Assembly (NCBI RefSeq): GCF_007860175.1
Contig: NZ_SJPX01000001.1
Coordinates: 1,674,001-1,738,000 of the forward strand
DNA: 64,000 nt
From: Rubripirellula reticaptiva
GTDB taxonomy: Bacteria > Planctomycetota > Planctomycetia > Pirellulales > Pirellulaceae
Direction: 5' to 3'
Shown: positions 18,312 to 28,078 of the stretch, piece by piece
Numbering within the stretch: position 1 is the first letter of the stretch
How the letters are laid out: each line of letters starts with the position of its first letter
The notes under the pieces: generated by a model
The model's database searches: none
Told to the model about the DNA's origin: nothing
The model's input: only the letters and a program-made list of their open reading frames with translations
Position numbers and translations under genes: made by a program

Positions 18312-19313
18312 ATGTTTGATCAGATGAATCCCATGCAAATCATCCGAGTCGTCGACTCGCATACCGAAGGAGAGCCGACACGTGTCGTTGTCGATGGCGC
18401 CCCCTCCCTACGTGGTGACGACGTTCGCCAGAAACGTGATTGGCTTAAAGCAAACCATGATTGGCTGCGAACGGCTTGTTTGAATGAACCGCGAGGCAAC
18501 GAGGCGATGGTCGGGGCGTTGCTTTGTGACTCGAATCTCGATGATTGTGTTGCTGGCGTAATCTTCTTCAATAATGTCGGCTATTTGAACAGTTGCATTC
18601 ACGGCACAATTGGACTCGCCCAGACGCTTGCTCATTTGGGAAAAATCGGTGTCGGTGACCACGGCATTGAAACTCCGGTCGGACGCGTGACGGCAACCGT
18701 TCATGGCGATGGCACGATTTCAGTTCGTAACGTTCGCAGCTATCGATTTGCTACCGACATCAATGTCGTCGTTCCGGGCTTTGGTCACGTGCATGGCGAC
18801 GTTGCTTGGGGGGGGAACTGGTTCTTCTTGGTGCGAAGTTCGGTGCCGTTTCCGGTTCAAATCGAAAACATAGCCCAACTATCAGCATTTACTTTAGCGA
18901 TCCGTACGGCTCTAACCGCTCAGGCAATTCGAGGCGAAGACGACGGCGAGATTGACCACATTGAAATTGCGGACGACGCAGCCGGCCTGGCTCACGCCGA
19001 CAGCAAGAACTTCGTCCTTTGTCCTGGAAACGCCTACGACCGATCGCCTTGCGGGACAGGAACCAGCGCGAAATTGGCTTGCTTGTTCGCCGATGGGAAA
19101 CTGAGTCCTGGTCAAACGTGGCGTCAAGCCGGCATCCTAGAAACGGTCTTCCTTGGTACCATCGAAACCGCATCCCTGGGTGGTGTTGTTCCAACGATTG
19201 CAGGCCGCGCTTTCATCAACGGCGAAACGAATCTAATTATTGATCCACTCGATCCCTTTCGTTTTGGCATCCCCTCTCACTCAACAGTAAATTCGAGTTC
19301 GATCAAATGTTAA
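18312..19313 (+). CDS. 4-hydroxyproline epimerase (proline racemase family)
   Basis: 333 residues from the ATG at 18312; ATGs at 18324 and 18333 are equally possible and closer to the family consensus start IIRVVDSHTEGEPTR. The two catalytic cysteines are present: Cys 95 in NSCIHGTIG and Cys 247 in DRSPCGTGTSAKLA. The first motif reads C-I-H where most family members have C-G-H. It should interconvert trans-4-hydroxy-L-proline and cis-4-hydroxy-D-proline in the cytoplasm. The presence of both cysteines argues against the hydroxyproline dehydratase branch. First gene of a three-gene operon; its end overlaps the next start by seven bases. Confidence 0.88.
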   Translation: MFDQMNPMQIIRVVDSHTEGEPTRVVVDGAPSLRGDDVRQKRDWLKANHDWLRTACLNEPRGNEAMVGALLCDSNLDDCVAGVIFFNNVGYLNSCIHGTIGLAQTLAHLGKIGVGDHGIETPVGRVTATVHGDGTISVRNVRSYRFATDINVVVPGFGHVHGDVAWGGNWFFLVRSSVPFPVQIENIAQLSAFTLAIRTALTAQAIRGEDDGEIDHIEIADDAAGLAHADSKNFVLCPGNAYDRSPCGTGTSAKLACLFADGKLSPGQTWRQAGILETVFLGTIETASLGGVVPTIAGRAFINGETNLIIDPLDPFRFGIPSHSTVNSSSIKC

Positions 19314-20287
19314 ATCCATCGAGTGTGTTTTCGGGGTGCATCCCTGCTTTGATGACACCATGCAGCGAAGACGGAACGCCAAATTTTGACGCGCTCGTGG
19401 CCAAAGCTACTGAGCTTGTAGGGCTTGGCATGCGTGCCGTTGTGTACTGTGGCTCGATGGGCGACTGGCCATTGTTGACAGACGAAAAGCGTCAGGAAGG
19501 GGTGCGGTGTCTGGTCGACGCTGACGTGCCAGTGATCGTCGGAACGGGAGCCCAGAACTCTAAGATCGCGGCACAGCACGCAAAGCACGCCAATGATGTC
19601 GGTGCCGCTGGCCTGATGGTCATTCCTCGTGTGCTCTCGCGAGGTTCGTCTCCCACAGCACAGCACGCTCATTTCGCGGGTATCTTAGAATCGGCAGGCG
19701 AACTTCCCTCGGTAATCTACAACAGTCCCTATTACGGATTTGAAACCAAGGCCGACTTGTTTTTTCAGCTGCATCGCGAATATCCCCACTTGGTTGGCTT
19801 TAAGGAATTCGGCGGCGCAGATTCGTTGACATATGCCGCCGAACATATCACAAGCGGGTCACCTGATTTGACCCTGATGGTCGGTGTCGACACGCAGGTG
19901 TACCACGGTATTGTCAATTGCGGTGCCGTCGGTAGCATCACCGGAGTCGGAAATGCTTTGCCGACGCAGGTGCTAGCGCTCGTTAAACTGTGCCAGAAAG
20001 CTGCGGCCGGTGATGCTGACGCTCGTCAGTTGGCGCGCGAACTCAACGATGCTCTTCACGTCTTGTCGGTTTTTGATGAAGGCCCGGACCTTGTGCTGTA
20101 TTACAAGTATCTGATGGTGCTTGAAGGAAACGCCGAATACGAGCACCAAATTTATGGCTCCGACAAGTTGAGCGACAGTCAAAGGGCCTTCGTCCGCGAC
20201 CAGTGGCAATTGTTTCGCGACTGGTGGTCCACGTGGTCGGGAGTGGGTTCGATTGACAGTCCCGCTCAAAAGACCATCAAGGTGTGA
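19307..20287 (+). CDS. DapA-family lyase, probable pyrroline-4-hydroxy-2-carboxylate deaminase
   Basis: 326 residues, a class I aldolase TIM barrel. The Schiff-base lysine is in LVGFKEFGG (about residue 166) and the assisting tyrosine in VIYNSPYYG (about 138). By motif alone it could be dihydrodipicolinate synthase-like. Its position between a hydroxyproline epimerase and a D-amino-acid oxidase indicates the deaminase that turns 1-pyrroline-4-hydroxy-2-carboxylate into 2-oxoglutarate semialdehyde. The start overlaps the preceding gene by seven bases and the stop abuts the next ATG, so the three genes are translated together. The semialdehyde dehydrogenase that would finish the route is not in the window. 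Confidence 0.82.
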   Translation: MLNPSSVFSGCIPALMTPCSEDGTPNFDALVAKATELVGLGMRAVVYCGSMGDWPLLTDEKRQEGVRCLVDADVPVIVGTGAQNSKIAAQHAKHANDVGAAGLMVIPRVLSRGSSPTAQHAHFAGILESAGELPSVIYNSPYYGFETKADLFFQLHREYPHLVGFKEFGGADSLTYAAEHITSGSPDLTLMVGVDTQVYHGIVNCGAVGSITGVGNALPTQVLALVKLCQKAAAGDADARQLARELNDALHVLSVFDEGPDLVLYYKYLMVLEGNAEYEHQIYGSDKLSDSQRAFVRDQWQLFRDWWSTWSGVGSIDSPAQKTIKV

Positions 20288-21574
20288 ATGGCAATGTCAA
20301 CTAAACACAATTCAACAGGTTCGCTTGCATCACCTCGCACCGTTGTGGTTGTCGGTTCCGGCATTGTCGGTCTTGCGTGCGCCCATTACTTGACTGAGGC
20401 TGGCGTCAGCGTAACCGTCGTTGATAAGGGATCGATTGCGAACGGCTGTTCGCACGCAAATTGCGGCTACGTCAGCCCCAGCCATGTGTTGCCGTTGACG
20501 GAACCCAGTGCGATTGGTCTGGCAATCAAGTCGTTGTTCAATCCAAGCTCGCCATTTCGCGTTAAACCAAGTCTGAGTCTTGCGCAGTGGAAGTGGTTCT
20601 GGCAGTTCGCGCGGCGCTGTACGGATCGGCAAATGCTAAAGGCGGGCGCGCAACTAAAATCGATTCTTGATTCATCAATGAGTGAATACATCAAGTTGAT
20701 GGACCAGGAAAAGTTCGAGTGTGAGTGGAAAACGAATGGATTGCTTTTTGTTCTGCAAAGCGAAAGAGGAATGGAAAGCTTCGCCGAGAGCGATGATTTT
20801 CTAACGAAGCATTTCGGAGTCACCGCACGACGAATCGAAGGCCATGAACTGCCCGCGTTTGATGCTGCGCTAAAGTCCGGGTTAGGGGGCGCGTTCTACT
20901 ATGAAGACGACGCATCCGTGCGACCTGATCTGTTGAATCAGCAATGGGCCGAAAGATTGCGGGATCGAGGCGTTCAGTTCAGAGAGCAATGTGAAGTCAA
21001 AGAAATCCAACGAGACGGTGATCGGATTGCTTGTTTGAAGACAGATGATTTTGACCTAGAAGCAGAACGATATGTGTTTGCGACCGGAGCCTGGAGCCCA
21101 ATGCTTAGCAAAGGTCTGAGGTGTCACATTCCGATTCAGCCTGGCAAGGGATATTCGGTCACGATGTCAAAGCCAGACCCTTGTCCCCAATATCCGATGC
21201 TGTTTCCAGAACACAAAGTCGGCGTGTCGCCGTTCGAGCAAGGGTACCGACTGGGGTCGATGATGGAGTTCTGCGGGTACGACGATTCCATTCCAAGCTG
21301 GCGAATCGATCAACTCAAACGTTCGGCTGAACCCTACTTGGTCGCGCCTCATACCGACGGACCGCAGCAAGAGTGGTTTGGATGGCGTCCTATGACTTGG
21401 GATAGCTTGCCAATCATTGGTCAGGTCCCCAGCACACCAAACGCCTATTTAGCCGCCGGACACAACATGCTTGGGCTTAGCCTAGCGGCAGCGACAGGAA
21501 AGCTGATTGCCGAAATGATCCAAGGCCGTCCCACGCATATCGACGCAGAATCGTTCTCACCTAGCCGTTTTTAG
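20288..21574 (+). CDS. FAD-dependent D-hydroxyproline / D-amino acid dehydrogenase (DadA-like)
   Basis: 428 residues. The N-terminal FAD-binding motif is VVVGSGIVGLACAHYLTEAG followed by VVDKGSIANGCSHANCGYVS. The C-terminal DAO segment includes WFGWRPMTWDSLPIIG and AAGHNMLGLSLAAATG. It should oxidise cis-4-hydroxy-D-proline, made by the epimerase, to the pyrroline acid, passing electrons to the respiratory chain. It begins at the base after the lyase stop, so it is the last gene of a tightly packed operon. A general D-amino-acid specificity cannot be excluded from sequence alone. Confidence 0.88.
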   Translation: MAMSTKHNSTGSLASPRTVVVVGSGIVGLACAHYLTEAGVSVTVVDKGSIANGCSHANCGYVSPSHVLPLTEPSAIGLAIKSLFNPSSPFRVKPSLSLAQWKWFWQFARRCTDRQMLKAGAQLKSILDSSMSEYIKLMDQEKFECEWKTNGLLFVLQSERGMESFAESDDFLTKHFGVTARRIEGHELPAFDAALKSGLGGAFYYEDDASVRPDLLNQQWAERLRDRGVQFREQCEVKEIQRDGDRIACLKTDDFDLEAERYVFATGAWSPMLSKGLRCHIPIQPGKGYSVTMSKPDPCPQYPMLFPEHKVGVSPFEQGYRLGSMMEFCGYDDSIPSWRIDQLKRSAEPYLVAPHTDGPQQEWFGWRPMTWDSLPIIGQVPSTPNAYLAAGHNMLGLSLAAATGKLIAEMIQGRPTHIDAESFSPSRF

Positions 21575-21625
21575 GCTGCTGTTTTTCTGGGTTGACTGTT
21601 TTTGCTACGGGTATTTGTTTTGCGA

Positions 21626-22900
21626 CTATTTCTTCAGCAGTCGTCCTGCCTTCCCGACCAATTTCAGATAGTGGTCACTCGGCAATCCTTCGTACGTTAG
21701 AAACGCAGCGCCGTCACCCACGGGCGGTTCGTTGGTGCATTTGAAGATTGCGGTTCCTTCGTCGACTTCATCGAACATCGCAACGTACAGCATCTCGCAC
21801 CCGGCACGTTTCGCGGCTGTGATCTGCGACCACAGAAAATCGCCTTTCAAGCGAGGGATCGCGTCAAGTTTCTCGCCGGTCAGGTTGTGCCAACTGAATC
21901 CCGGAAACACGACGGGCATGTAATCGAGTTTCCGATCGCCGCACCACTGGATGTCCGGCTTCCAGAGTCTTTCTGCATGTCGATTGACTTCGTTGATGTT
22001 TCGATAACGTCCGATTGTCCAAGGGCTAAGAATGTCGGCTAACTGAAGGACCTCGTGCAATTCCGGATCGGCAACGGAATCGCGATCTAAGGCACGCCAA
22101 CCCGTCGGGACTCCCAGCATCACCGCGCAGCCGTCATTCTTCAGGAATTCGATTAACCGGCGGCATTCGCCGAGTGAATACTCGCGAGGCTTGTTTCCGT
22201 CATTGAAACCGATGCCCCAAACGGCAACGACCGGTTTGCCGTTGTGAAATTGATACGAGGAATCTTTGGTGATCTTCTGTTCCCGGCGAAGTTGGCTCCA
22301 ATCGTCTTGAACGATCTTGGTGCCTCCGGCCGGCAGCCCCGACAAGTCGTACATCACGACATAGCTACGTCCTGAAATCGTCGCACCTTCTCGCACGTGG
22401 CTGAGCACTGAGTCCTTGTGGCGTTTGACCAGATTGTCTTTTAGTCCGTTCGCGAATCGTTGCAGGAACGCACCGTCAATTCCGTATTCACGCATCCACT
22501 GAAAGTGCCGCAGAACTGTCTTTCGGTTGCCGCTGCTGAACACTTCCGCCGGGCTGCCGTCGGCGAGTTTGAATCCTGTCACGAAACGTTCGTCGTCGTC
22601 GAGTTCCGAAACATCGGGCCACAGGTCGACAGTCACGTTGCCTGGCGCAAAATCCTTTCGTCGGTTCTTTGACCAGTGCGTCCATCCGAGATCGGCGCCG
22701 TCAGCCTCGCAATTGAACCATCCCTGGTAGCCCACCATGACTTTGCCAGTCAGCGTAGTTCGGTCGACATTCGCGGCAGCTTCTCGGCCTCGCTCGTCGT
22801 CGGCCACAGGCAGGGCAACGGCTTTTGGCTCAGTAGCGCTGGCGGTCTGCGAGCCAACAACGGCGGTTATTGCGACCAGTATCAGGAGTAGATGTTTCAT
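21626..22900 (-). CDS. Glycoside hydrolase family 71/99-like secreted protein
   Basis: 424 residues with a signal peptide (MKHLLLILVAITAVVGSQTASA). Motifs resemble the GH71/GH99-like xylosidase/arabinosidase group: VMVGYQGWFNCEADGADLGW, LRHFQWMREYGIDGAFLQRF, KPVVAVWGIGFND and the C-terminal MLYVAMFDEVDEGTAIFK. In the family, acidic residues of the last block lie in the active site. It probably attacks a mannan- or glucan-type polysaccharide outside the cytoplasm, but the substrate is not readable. It converges on the hydroxyproline operon and stands alone. Full length and intact. Confidence 0.8.
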   Translation of the reverse strand: MKHLLLILVAITAVVGSQTASATEPKAVALPVADDERGREAAANVDRTTLTGKVMVGYQGWFNCEADGADLGWTHWSKNRRKDFAPGNVTVDLWPDVSELDDDERFVTGFKLADGSPAEVFSSGNRKTVLRHFQWMREYGIDGAFLQRFANGLKDNLVKRHKDSVLSHVREGATISGRSYVVMYDLSGLPAGGTKIVQDDWSQLRREQKITKDSSYQFHNGKPVVAVWGIGFNDGNKPREYSLGECRRLIEFLKNDGCAVMLGVPTGWRALDRDSVADPELHEVLQLADILSPWTIGRYRNINEVNRHAERLWKPDIQWCGDRKLDYMPVVFPGFSWHNLTGEKLDAIPRLKGDFLWSQITAAKRAGCEMLYVAMFDEVDEGTAIFKCTNEPPVGDGAAFLTYEGLPSDHYLKLVGKAGRLLKK

Positions 22901-23269
22901 TAAGATTTGTTTGGACTGAACGTCGTTAATGTCGCGGGTTTAAGACCATTGTTCACGGTCCGAGAGGCGAGACAAAACTTTGCGTTGCCTGATCGTCGCC
23001 GTCCGATAGTCTAAGTGAAACTGGCTTAGCAGAATGGTCGACCAAGGATTTTTGATCGTGTTCTTGTCAAGTCTTTCGTTGGGGGTCGATAACTATCGAA
23101 ACAGCAACTTCATTGAAAGGAAGTGGACGAAGATCAGTTAGAATGCGATCACTATTCGGACAATCCGGCCCGCAATTCAGGATTGGCGAAATTGAGGTTT
23201 TGATCGCCGTTGTCGCGTTCACTCACCGATTCGTAGAGTGCTTTCCAAAAGTTCAGAAAATTGGCTGCC
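22901..23269. promoter_or_regulatory. Divergent promoter region
   Basis: 369 bases between the GH71/99-like gene (minus) and the DUF6797-like cytochrome gene (plus). A short inverted repeat TCGATAACTATCGA at 23086-23099 could be an operator. No gene or RNA is recognisable. Confidence 0.35.
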
Positions 23270-26200
23270 ATGTTTCAGTGTCGTTTGCAATGGTTGATGC
23301 TTTTCCGATTCCTGTTTTGTTGCCTCGTTTCGATGGCGTCCGATGCAGATGCTCAAACGCTGCGACATCCATTGGCGATGGAAGAACAGTTGAAGCATGC
23401 GGGAGTCGATTATCTTGCCGGTCAAGCAAGGTTGCGGGGTGATCCCAAACGCGGTGCGTTGGTTTTCTATAAGTCCGCGGCTGCCTGCGCAACGTGTCAC
23501 CTGGAAAGCGGAAAGTCGTCACCTTTGGGGCCAAACTTGGCGACCTTGGGCGAAGTGACGGACCAGTATGTGATCGAATCGTTGCTCTATCCGTCAAAGG
23601 CGATTCGCAAAGGTTTCGAAAACCATTCGGTGATAACAGTCGATGGTCAAGTTTTGGTTGGCATGATCACCGCTCGCGATGATGACTCGTTAACAATGCG
23701 AATCGCTTCGGAACTGAATCGCGACAAAGTTATCCCGATGGACGACGTCGAAGCGATGAAGAAGAGTGATCATTCAATCATGCCGGATGGATTGATCGCA
23801 TCATTGATCACGCAACGTGACTTTTTAGATTTGGCCCGCTACGTCATGGAGGTGGCTGCGGGTGGTCCTGAGAAATCGGACAACCTAAAGCCGAGCGCCG
23901 AACAGCTTGCCGTTCAAGACGACACTAAGAATCTGGATCACGCAGGTATCATCAAGAAACTCGGCAAGCGTGATTTTGACGAAGGCGCGTCGATCTATCA
24001 CGGTTACTGTTTCAATTGCCACGGCAGTGACGGGAATACGCCTTCGCTGCCAACTGCTCGAGCGTTCGGAACTCAGAAGCTGCGTTTTGGTGCCGACCCT
24101 TATCGAATGTTTCTGACGCTTTCGCATGGAAACGGATTGATGGCACCAATGTCACATTTGACGCCAAAGGAACGTTATCAAGTTGTGCACTATTTGCGAG
24201 AACAGTTCATGAAGTCGTCCAATTCTGAATACTTTCAGGTCGATAACGATTACTTGGCTGGACTACCCAAAGGCACCGAGAACGGAACCAAAGTCGCCGA
24301 CGTTCCGCGTGATTTCGGGCCGGCGTTGAGATCGCAACTTCGCCGCGAAATTAGCAGTGCAATGACGATACCGCTGGGCGGAGTGACGATTTCTTACGAC
24401 TTGCACTCGATGGACCAAGCTGGTATCTGGAGCGGCGGTTTTCTGGATTTGACTCAAACCCAGCATGTTCGTGATCGGGGCGAAGGGACCGCCAGTCCAA
24501 AAGGTGACGAGATTGCGGCTGCCGCTCGATGGCAATGGGGCCACGATGGAACCCTGGACTATCCCACCGATGATCTTTTGCTTCGCGGTCCAATGCCGTC
24601 GCGATGGATGGAATATCATGGTCACTACCAATCGGGCGAAGCCGTCGTTCTGAGTTATTCGATCGACGGTCGTCGTATTCTGGAACTGCCGCGATCGGCC
24701 AGCACCACCCGCGTCACGCACTCGCTGCACCTCTCACCGGGCCGATCGCTGATCTTGTGGGTTGCTGATGATTTTGAACAGGTCCAGCAATCACAGCACG
24801 ATGCGTTGTCGGTCGTCGGAAACCAGATTGCATTGACGCTGCGTGGCGATACCGAGGGTGCGGGTTGGTCAGTCGATGGTCAGGGCCGTCTGACGTTGAA
24901 CATTCCCGCCGATCAACAGCCTCGCAATTTGGATATTGTGCGAGCGTGGGGGAAGTCATCGCAGCAGTTGGCCGAAATCGTTAGCACGCACTCGCAGGAG
25001 CTGCAGACTCCGTTGCCACAATCCATGACCAATGGCGGCCGCGTTGTTTGGCCCGAAGAGGTTAAAACTGTCGGGACACTTGGTTTAGAGAAAGGCGGCT
25101 ACGTTTTGGACACTCTGACTTTGCCAGATGCCACGATGTCGAATACCTGGTTTCGTACCTCCGCGCTTGACTTTTTTTCCGACGGCCGGATGGTCGTTGC
25201 CACCTACGGCGGCGACGTTTGGATTGTTTCGGGCGTCGACGAGAGCCTGTTGGATTTGCGATGGAAAAGGTTCGCCGCCGGTTTGTATGAACCCTTCGGA
25301 CTGAAAGTAGTCGATGGTGAAATCTACGTGACTTGCAAAGACATGATCACCAAACTGCACGATCAGGACGAGAATGGCGAGGCCGATTTCTATGAGTGCT
25401 TTAGCGCCGACACCGATGTATCGGTCAACTTTCACGCCTTTAATTTTGATTTGCAAACCGACGAGGAAGGAAACTTCTACTACTCCAAGAGTGGTCACGG
25501 GGCGGATTCGGATTTACCGGGCGTTGTTTTCAAGATTTCGCCTGACGGTAAACATCGCGAGGTCTTCAGTACTGGCTTCCGGACTCCTAACGGAATGGGA
25601 GCGATTCCAGGCGATGACTCAAATGGATTTCGGATCACTAACAGCGACAACCAAGGGCAATGGACGCCGGCATCAAAAATCAATGTGCTAAAGAAAGGCG
25701 GTTTTTATGGTTGGGTGCCAACCTATTCGATTCCCGGTATGTGGGAACCAGGCGGTGGAACGATCGACATCACGAAAGTGAAATCGCCTGACCGGTTTGA
25801 TCCTCCCTTGGTTTGGATGCCACAGGAGTTCGACAACTCGTCGGGCGGACAACTGTGGGTCGATGATCCGCGTTTCGGGCCGTTGTCGGATCACTTGCTG
25901 CACACCAGCTTTGGCAAAGGATGGATGTCGTATTTGATGATCCAGGACGTGGGGCAAACATCGCAGGCGGCGATTATTAAATTGCCATTGAACTTTTCGA
26001 CCGGCATCATGCGTGCTCGGGTCAATCCGGTCGACGGTCAAGTCTATGCAACGGGATTGCAGGGCTGGAACGGTGGCGGCCGAGTCGGCTTGGCCGACGG
26101 TGGAATTCAACGAGTCCGCTATAAAGGAACGCCAACACCGATGGTGATCGACGCTCGTGTTGTTTCCGGCGGATTGGAATTGGATTTCAATTTTGAACTC

Positions 26201-26509
26201 GATCCCGACTCGGCGACGAATGTCGGCAACTACGTCACAAGCCAGTGGGACTACCTTTGGAGCCGCAACTACGGATCGGACCAATACGTTCCTGGTACGG
26301 ATCGTGTTGGCACCGAAGTTTTAAAAATTGAATCGGCAACGGTCCAGCCAATCAAAGGTGATTCCGGTGGATGGCGAGTTCGCTTGTCGACACCGAGCAT
26401 TGGCCCCGTCGACCAATTGCACCTCGTGCTGCATTTGAAAGACATCAACGGCGATGCATTTGACGAAGAAATCTATTGGACGATCAATGCCATACCATCA
26501 ACCGAATGA
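23270..26509 (+). CDS. Large dihaem cytochrome c protein, DUF6797-like
   Basis: About 1079 residues from the ATG at 23270, preferred over a TTG three codons upstream because the signal peptide (LFRFLFCCLVSMASDADA) then starts cleanly. A first cytochrome/haem domain has CATCH at about 73-77 and the Pirellula/Verrucomicrobium haem pattern GPNLATLGE. A second cytochrome has CFNCH near residue 250. Then comes a region matching my memory of DUF6797 (GGVTISYDLHSMDQAGIWSG) and a beta-propeller-like part (FFSDGRMVVATYGGDVWIV) ending in a beta-sandwich. It is an exported redox protein of unknown substrate, full length. Confidence 0.82.
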   Translation: MFQCRLQWLMLFRFLFCCLVSMASDADAQTLRHPLAMEEQLKHAGVDYLAGQARLRGDPKRGALVFYKSAAACATCHLESGKSSPLGPNLATLGEVTDQYVIESLLYPSKAIRKGFENHSVITVDGQVLVGMITARDDDSLTMRIASELNRDKVIPMDDVEAMKKSDHSIMPDGLIASLITQRDFLDLARYVMEVAAGGPEKSDNLKPSAEQLAVQDDTKNLDHAGIIKKLGKRDFDEGASIYHGYCFNCHGSDGNTPSLPTARAFGTQKLRFGADPYRMFLTLSHGNGLMAPMSHLTPKERYQVVHYLREQFMKSSNSEYFQVDNDYLAGLPKGTENGTKVADVPRDFGPALRSQLRREISSAMTIPLGGVTISYDLHSMDQAGIWSGGFLDLTQTQHVRDRGEGTASPKGDEIAAAARWQWGHDGTLDYPTDDLLLRGPMPSRWMEYHGHYQSGEAVVLSYSIDGRRILELPRSASTTRVTHSLHLSPGRSLILWVADDFEQVQQSQHDALSVVGNQIALTLRGDTEGAGWSVDGQGRLTLNIPADQQPRNLDIVRAWGKSSQQLAEIVSTHSQELQTPLPQSMTNGGRVVWPEEVKTVGTLGLEKGGYVLDTLTLPDATMSNTWFRTSALDFFSDGRMVVATYGGDVWIVSGVDESLLDLRWKRFAAGLYEPFGLKVVDGEIYVTCKDMITKLHDQDENGEADFYECFSADTDVSVNFHAFNFDLQTDEEGNFYYSKSGHGADSDLPGVVFKISPDGKHREVFSTGFRTPNGMGAIPGDDSNGFRITNSDNQGQWTPASKINVLKKGGFYGWVPTYSIPGMWEPGGGTIDITKVKSPDRFDPPLVWMPQEFDNSSGGQLWVDDPRFGPLSDHLLHTSFGKGWMSYLMIQDVGQTSQAAIIKLPLNFSTGIMRARVNPVDGQVYATGLQGWNGGGRVGLADGGIQRVRYKGTPTPMVIDARVVSGGLELDFNFELDPDSATNVGNYVTSQWDYLWSRNYGSDQYVPGTDRVGTEVLKIESATVQPIKGDSGGWRVRLSTPSIGPVDQLHLVLHLKDINGDAFDEEIYWTINAIPSTE

Positions 26510-26529
26510 TCGTCACGAAGTCGCCGAAA

Positions 26530-26571
26530 CGCTCCGCCGGTTCGGTGTTGAAGATTCCGTCCGACGGAGCG
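26530..26571. terminator. Possible bidirectional terminator
   Basis: Inverted repeat between convergent genes: arms CGCTCCGCCGG (26530-26540) and CCGACGGAGCG (26561-26571), eleven bases with one mismatch, loop of twenty. There is no clear T-run, so factor-independent termination is only plausible. Confidence 0.4.
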
Positions 26572-26580
26572 GTCTGGCGA

Positions 26581-28023
26581 CTAAAAATCACGAAACGGGC
26601 CTCGAGGCTCGGCCGCTTCCATTTCATTGAGCCAGTCTGCGTAGTGTGCTTTCACCATTTCGAGAATCTTGGGACGCGACTCTGACAAATCATTTTGTTC
26701 TTTGATGTCGGTTTCCAGATCAAACAAGCCGCCTGCGTCACCCATTTTTACCCACTTCCACTTGCCGATCCTCGCCCCCAGCTGATCTCGCCGCTTCCAA
26801 AACATTTCCTTTCGTGGCGATGTTGTCTCGCCGCGAAGTGTCGGCCACCAATCGAAACCATCCAGCGCGATGTCGGTGGGCAACTCGGCGCCGGCTGCCG
26901 ATGCAAGACTGGGCATCAATTCCAGACTCGACAGAAACGCATTATTAATCGCTCCTGCCCTCACTCCTCCGTTGGGCCAGCGAACGATGCAGGGCACGCG
27001 AATGCCGCCTTCCCAAGTTTGCCCTTTGTGACCTCTCAGTGGCGAGTTGTCCGCTCCCCCGCTGCCGCCATTATCGGAAAAGAAGATGACGATCGTATCG
27101 TCAAGAATCTGTTTTTGATCAAGCATGTTCAGCATCTCGGTGATCGCCGCGTCCATGCAGGTTACCGCTGCACGATAGTCGCGGCGTCTTGCATCCGCCG
27201 TCGCCAACGTGGCCGGCGTTCCGTACCGATACTTGGTGGCAATTTTGGTTTCCGCGTCCACCGGCGGGTACATCTCTTTGAACTTATCCGGAGCCTGCAC
27301 CGACGAGCGGGTCGTTGGATCGAGTGCCGACGAGTTGTGCGGTGCATTGAACGGAACATAAAGGAAGAACGGTTTTTTGTTGGCATGCTCACCGAGAAAT
27401 CGAACCGCTTCCCGTTGAAAGAGATAAGTGCAGTAGGTTCCCTTGTCTGTATCGGTTGGCGACAAATTGCGAACCATGCACGGCACGCCGTACCGCTGGT
27501 GAGTGAAGTAGTCGATTCCCGTGTTGACGAAGCCATAGAAATCATCGAAACCGCGCGACGTCGGCAAGAATCGCTTCAACGCCCCAAGGTCCCACTTTCC
27601 ATAAATACCACTCTTGTAGCCGACCGGTTTTAAGACCGCTGGAATGATGACTTCGCGCTCGTCCATGCCGCCAATGCGTTCAAACGTGACGGCGTACTCA
27701 TCCGGCGAATACTTGTGACCGTAGTCAGGCGCTTCGTTGCGAATCATGTCGTAGATGCCGTTACGCTGCGGATATCGTCCCGTCAACAGGCTGGCCCGCG
27801 ATGGCGTACACGCTGGCCATGACACATAGAAATTGGTGAGCCGTGTCCCTTCTCGTGACAGTCGGTCAAGCGCAGGCGTGATGATGCCGTTGCCAAGTTC
27901 GCCAAGGTCGTTGTACCCCTGATCGTCCGAGACGATCAGCAGGATGTTGGGACGCTCGGCAGCTTGAATTGCCGTTGCCACCGCCATCAAAACATAGGCA
28001 ATCAACAGAGGCTTCATTTTCAT
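26581..28023 (-). CDS. Formylglycine-dependent sulfatase
   Basis: About 480 residues from the ATG at 28023, chosen because an AGGGAAG ribosome-binding site sits just upstream and the signal peptide MKMKPLLIAYVLMAVATAIQ begins there; the frame is open ten codons further. Motifs: LIVSDDQGYNDLG, modified cysteine in CTPSRASLLTGR (about residue 72), GKWDLGALKRFLPTSRGFD and FFSDNGGSGGADNSPLRGHK. All core residues are kept, though the usual GKWHLG reads GKWDLG. It is exported and probably acts on a sulfated glycan. It sits 55 bases before the DapA-family gene stop and may be read from the same transcript as that pair. Confidence 0.94.
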   Translation of the reverse strand: MKMKPLLIAYVLMAVATAIQAAERPNILLIVSDDQGYNDLGELGNGIITPALDRLSREGTRLTNFYVSWPACTPSRASLLTGRYPQRNGIYDMIRNEAPDYGHKYSPDEYAVTFERIGGMDEREVIIPAVLKPVGYKSGIYGKWDLGALKRFLPTSRGFDDFYGFVNTGIDYFTHQRYGVPCMVRNLSPTDTDKGTYCTYLFQREAVRFLGEHANKKPFFLYVPFNAPHNSSALDPTTRSSVQAPDKFKEMYPPVDAETKIATKYRYGTPATLATADARRRDYRAAVTCMDAAITEMLNMLDQKQILDDTIVIFFSDNGGSGGADNSPLRGHKGQTWEGGIRVPCIVRWPNGGVRAGAINNAFLSSLELMPSLASAAGAELPTDIALDGFDWWPTLRGETTSPRKEMFWKRRDQLGARIGKWKWVKMGDAGGLFDLETDIKEQNDLSESRPKILEMVKAHYADWLNEMEAAEPRGPFRDF

Positions 28024-28078
28024 GGAGTCGCTTCCCTGGTTCATCGTTTCCACCTCGATACGCCGGAGTTCGATCGTT

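Noticed and set aside
26695-27633. 312-codon open frame antisense to the sulfatase
   Set aside because: Cys/Arg/His-rich nonsense composition, fully inside a clear sulfatase gene.
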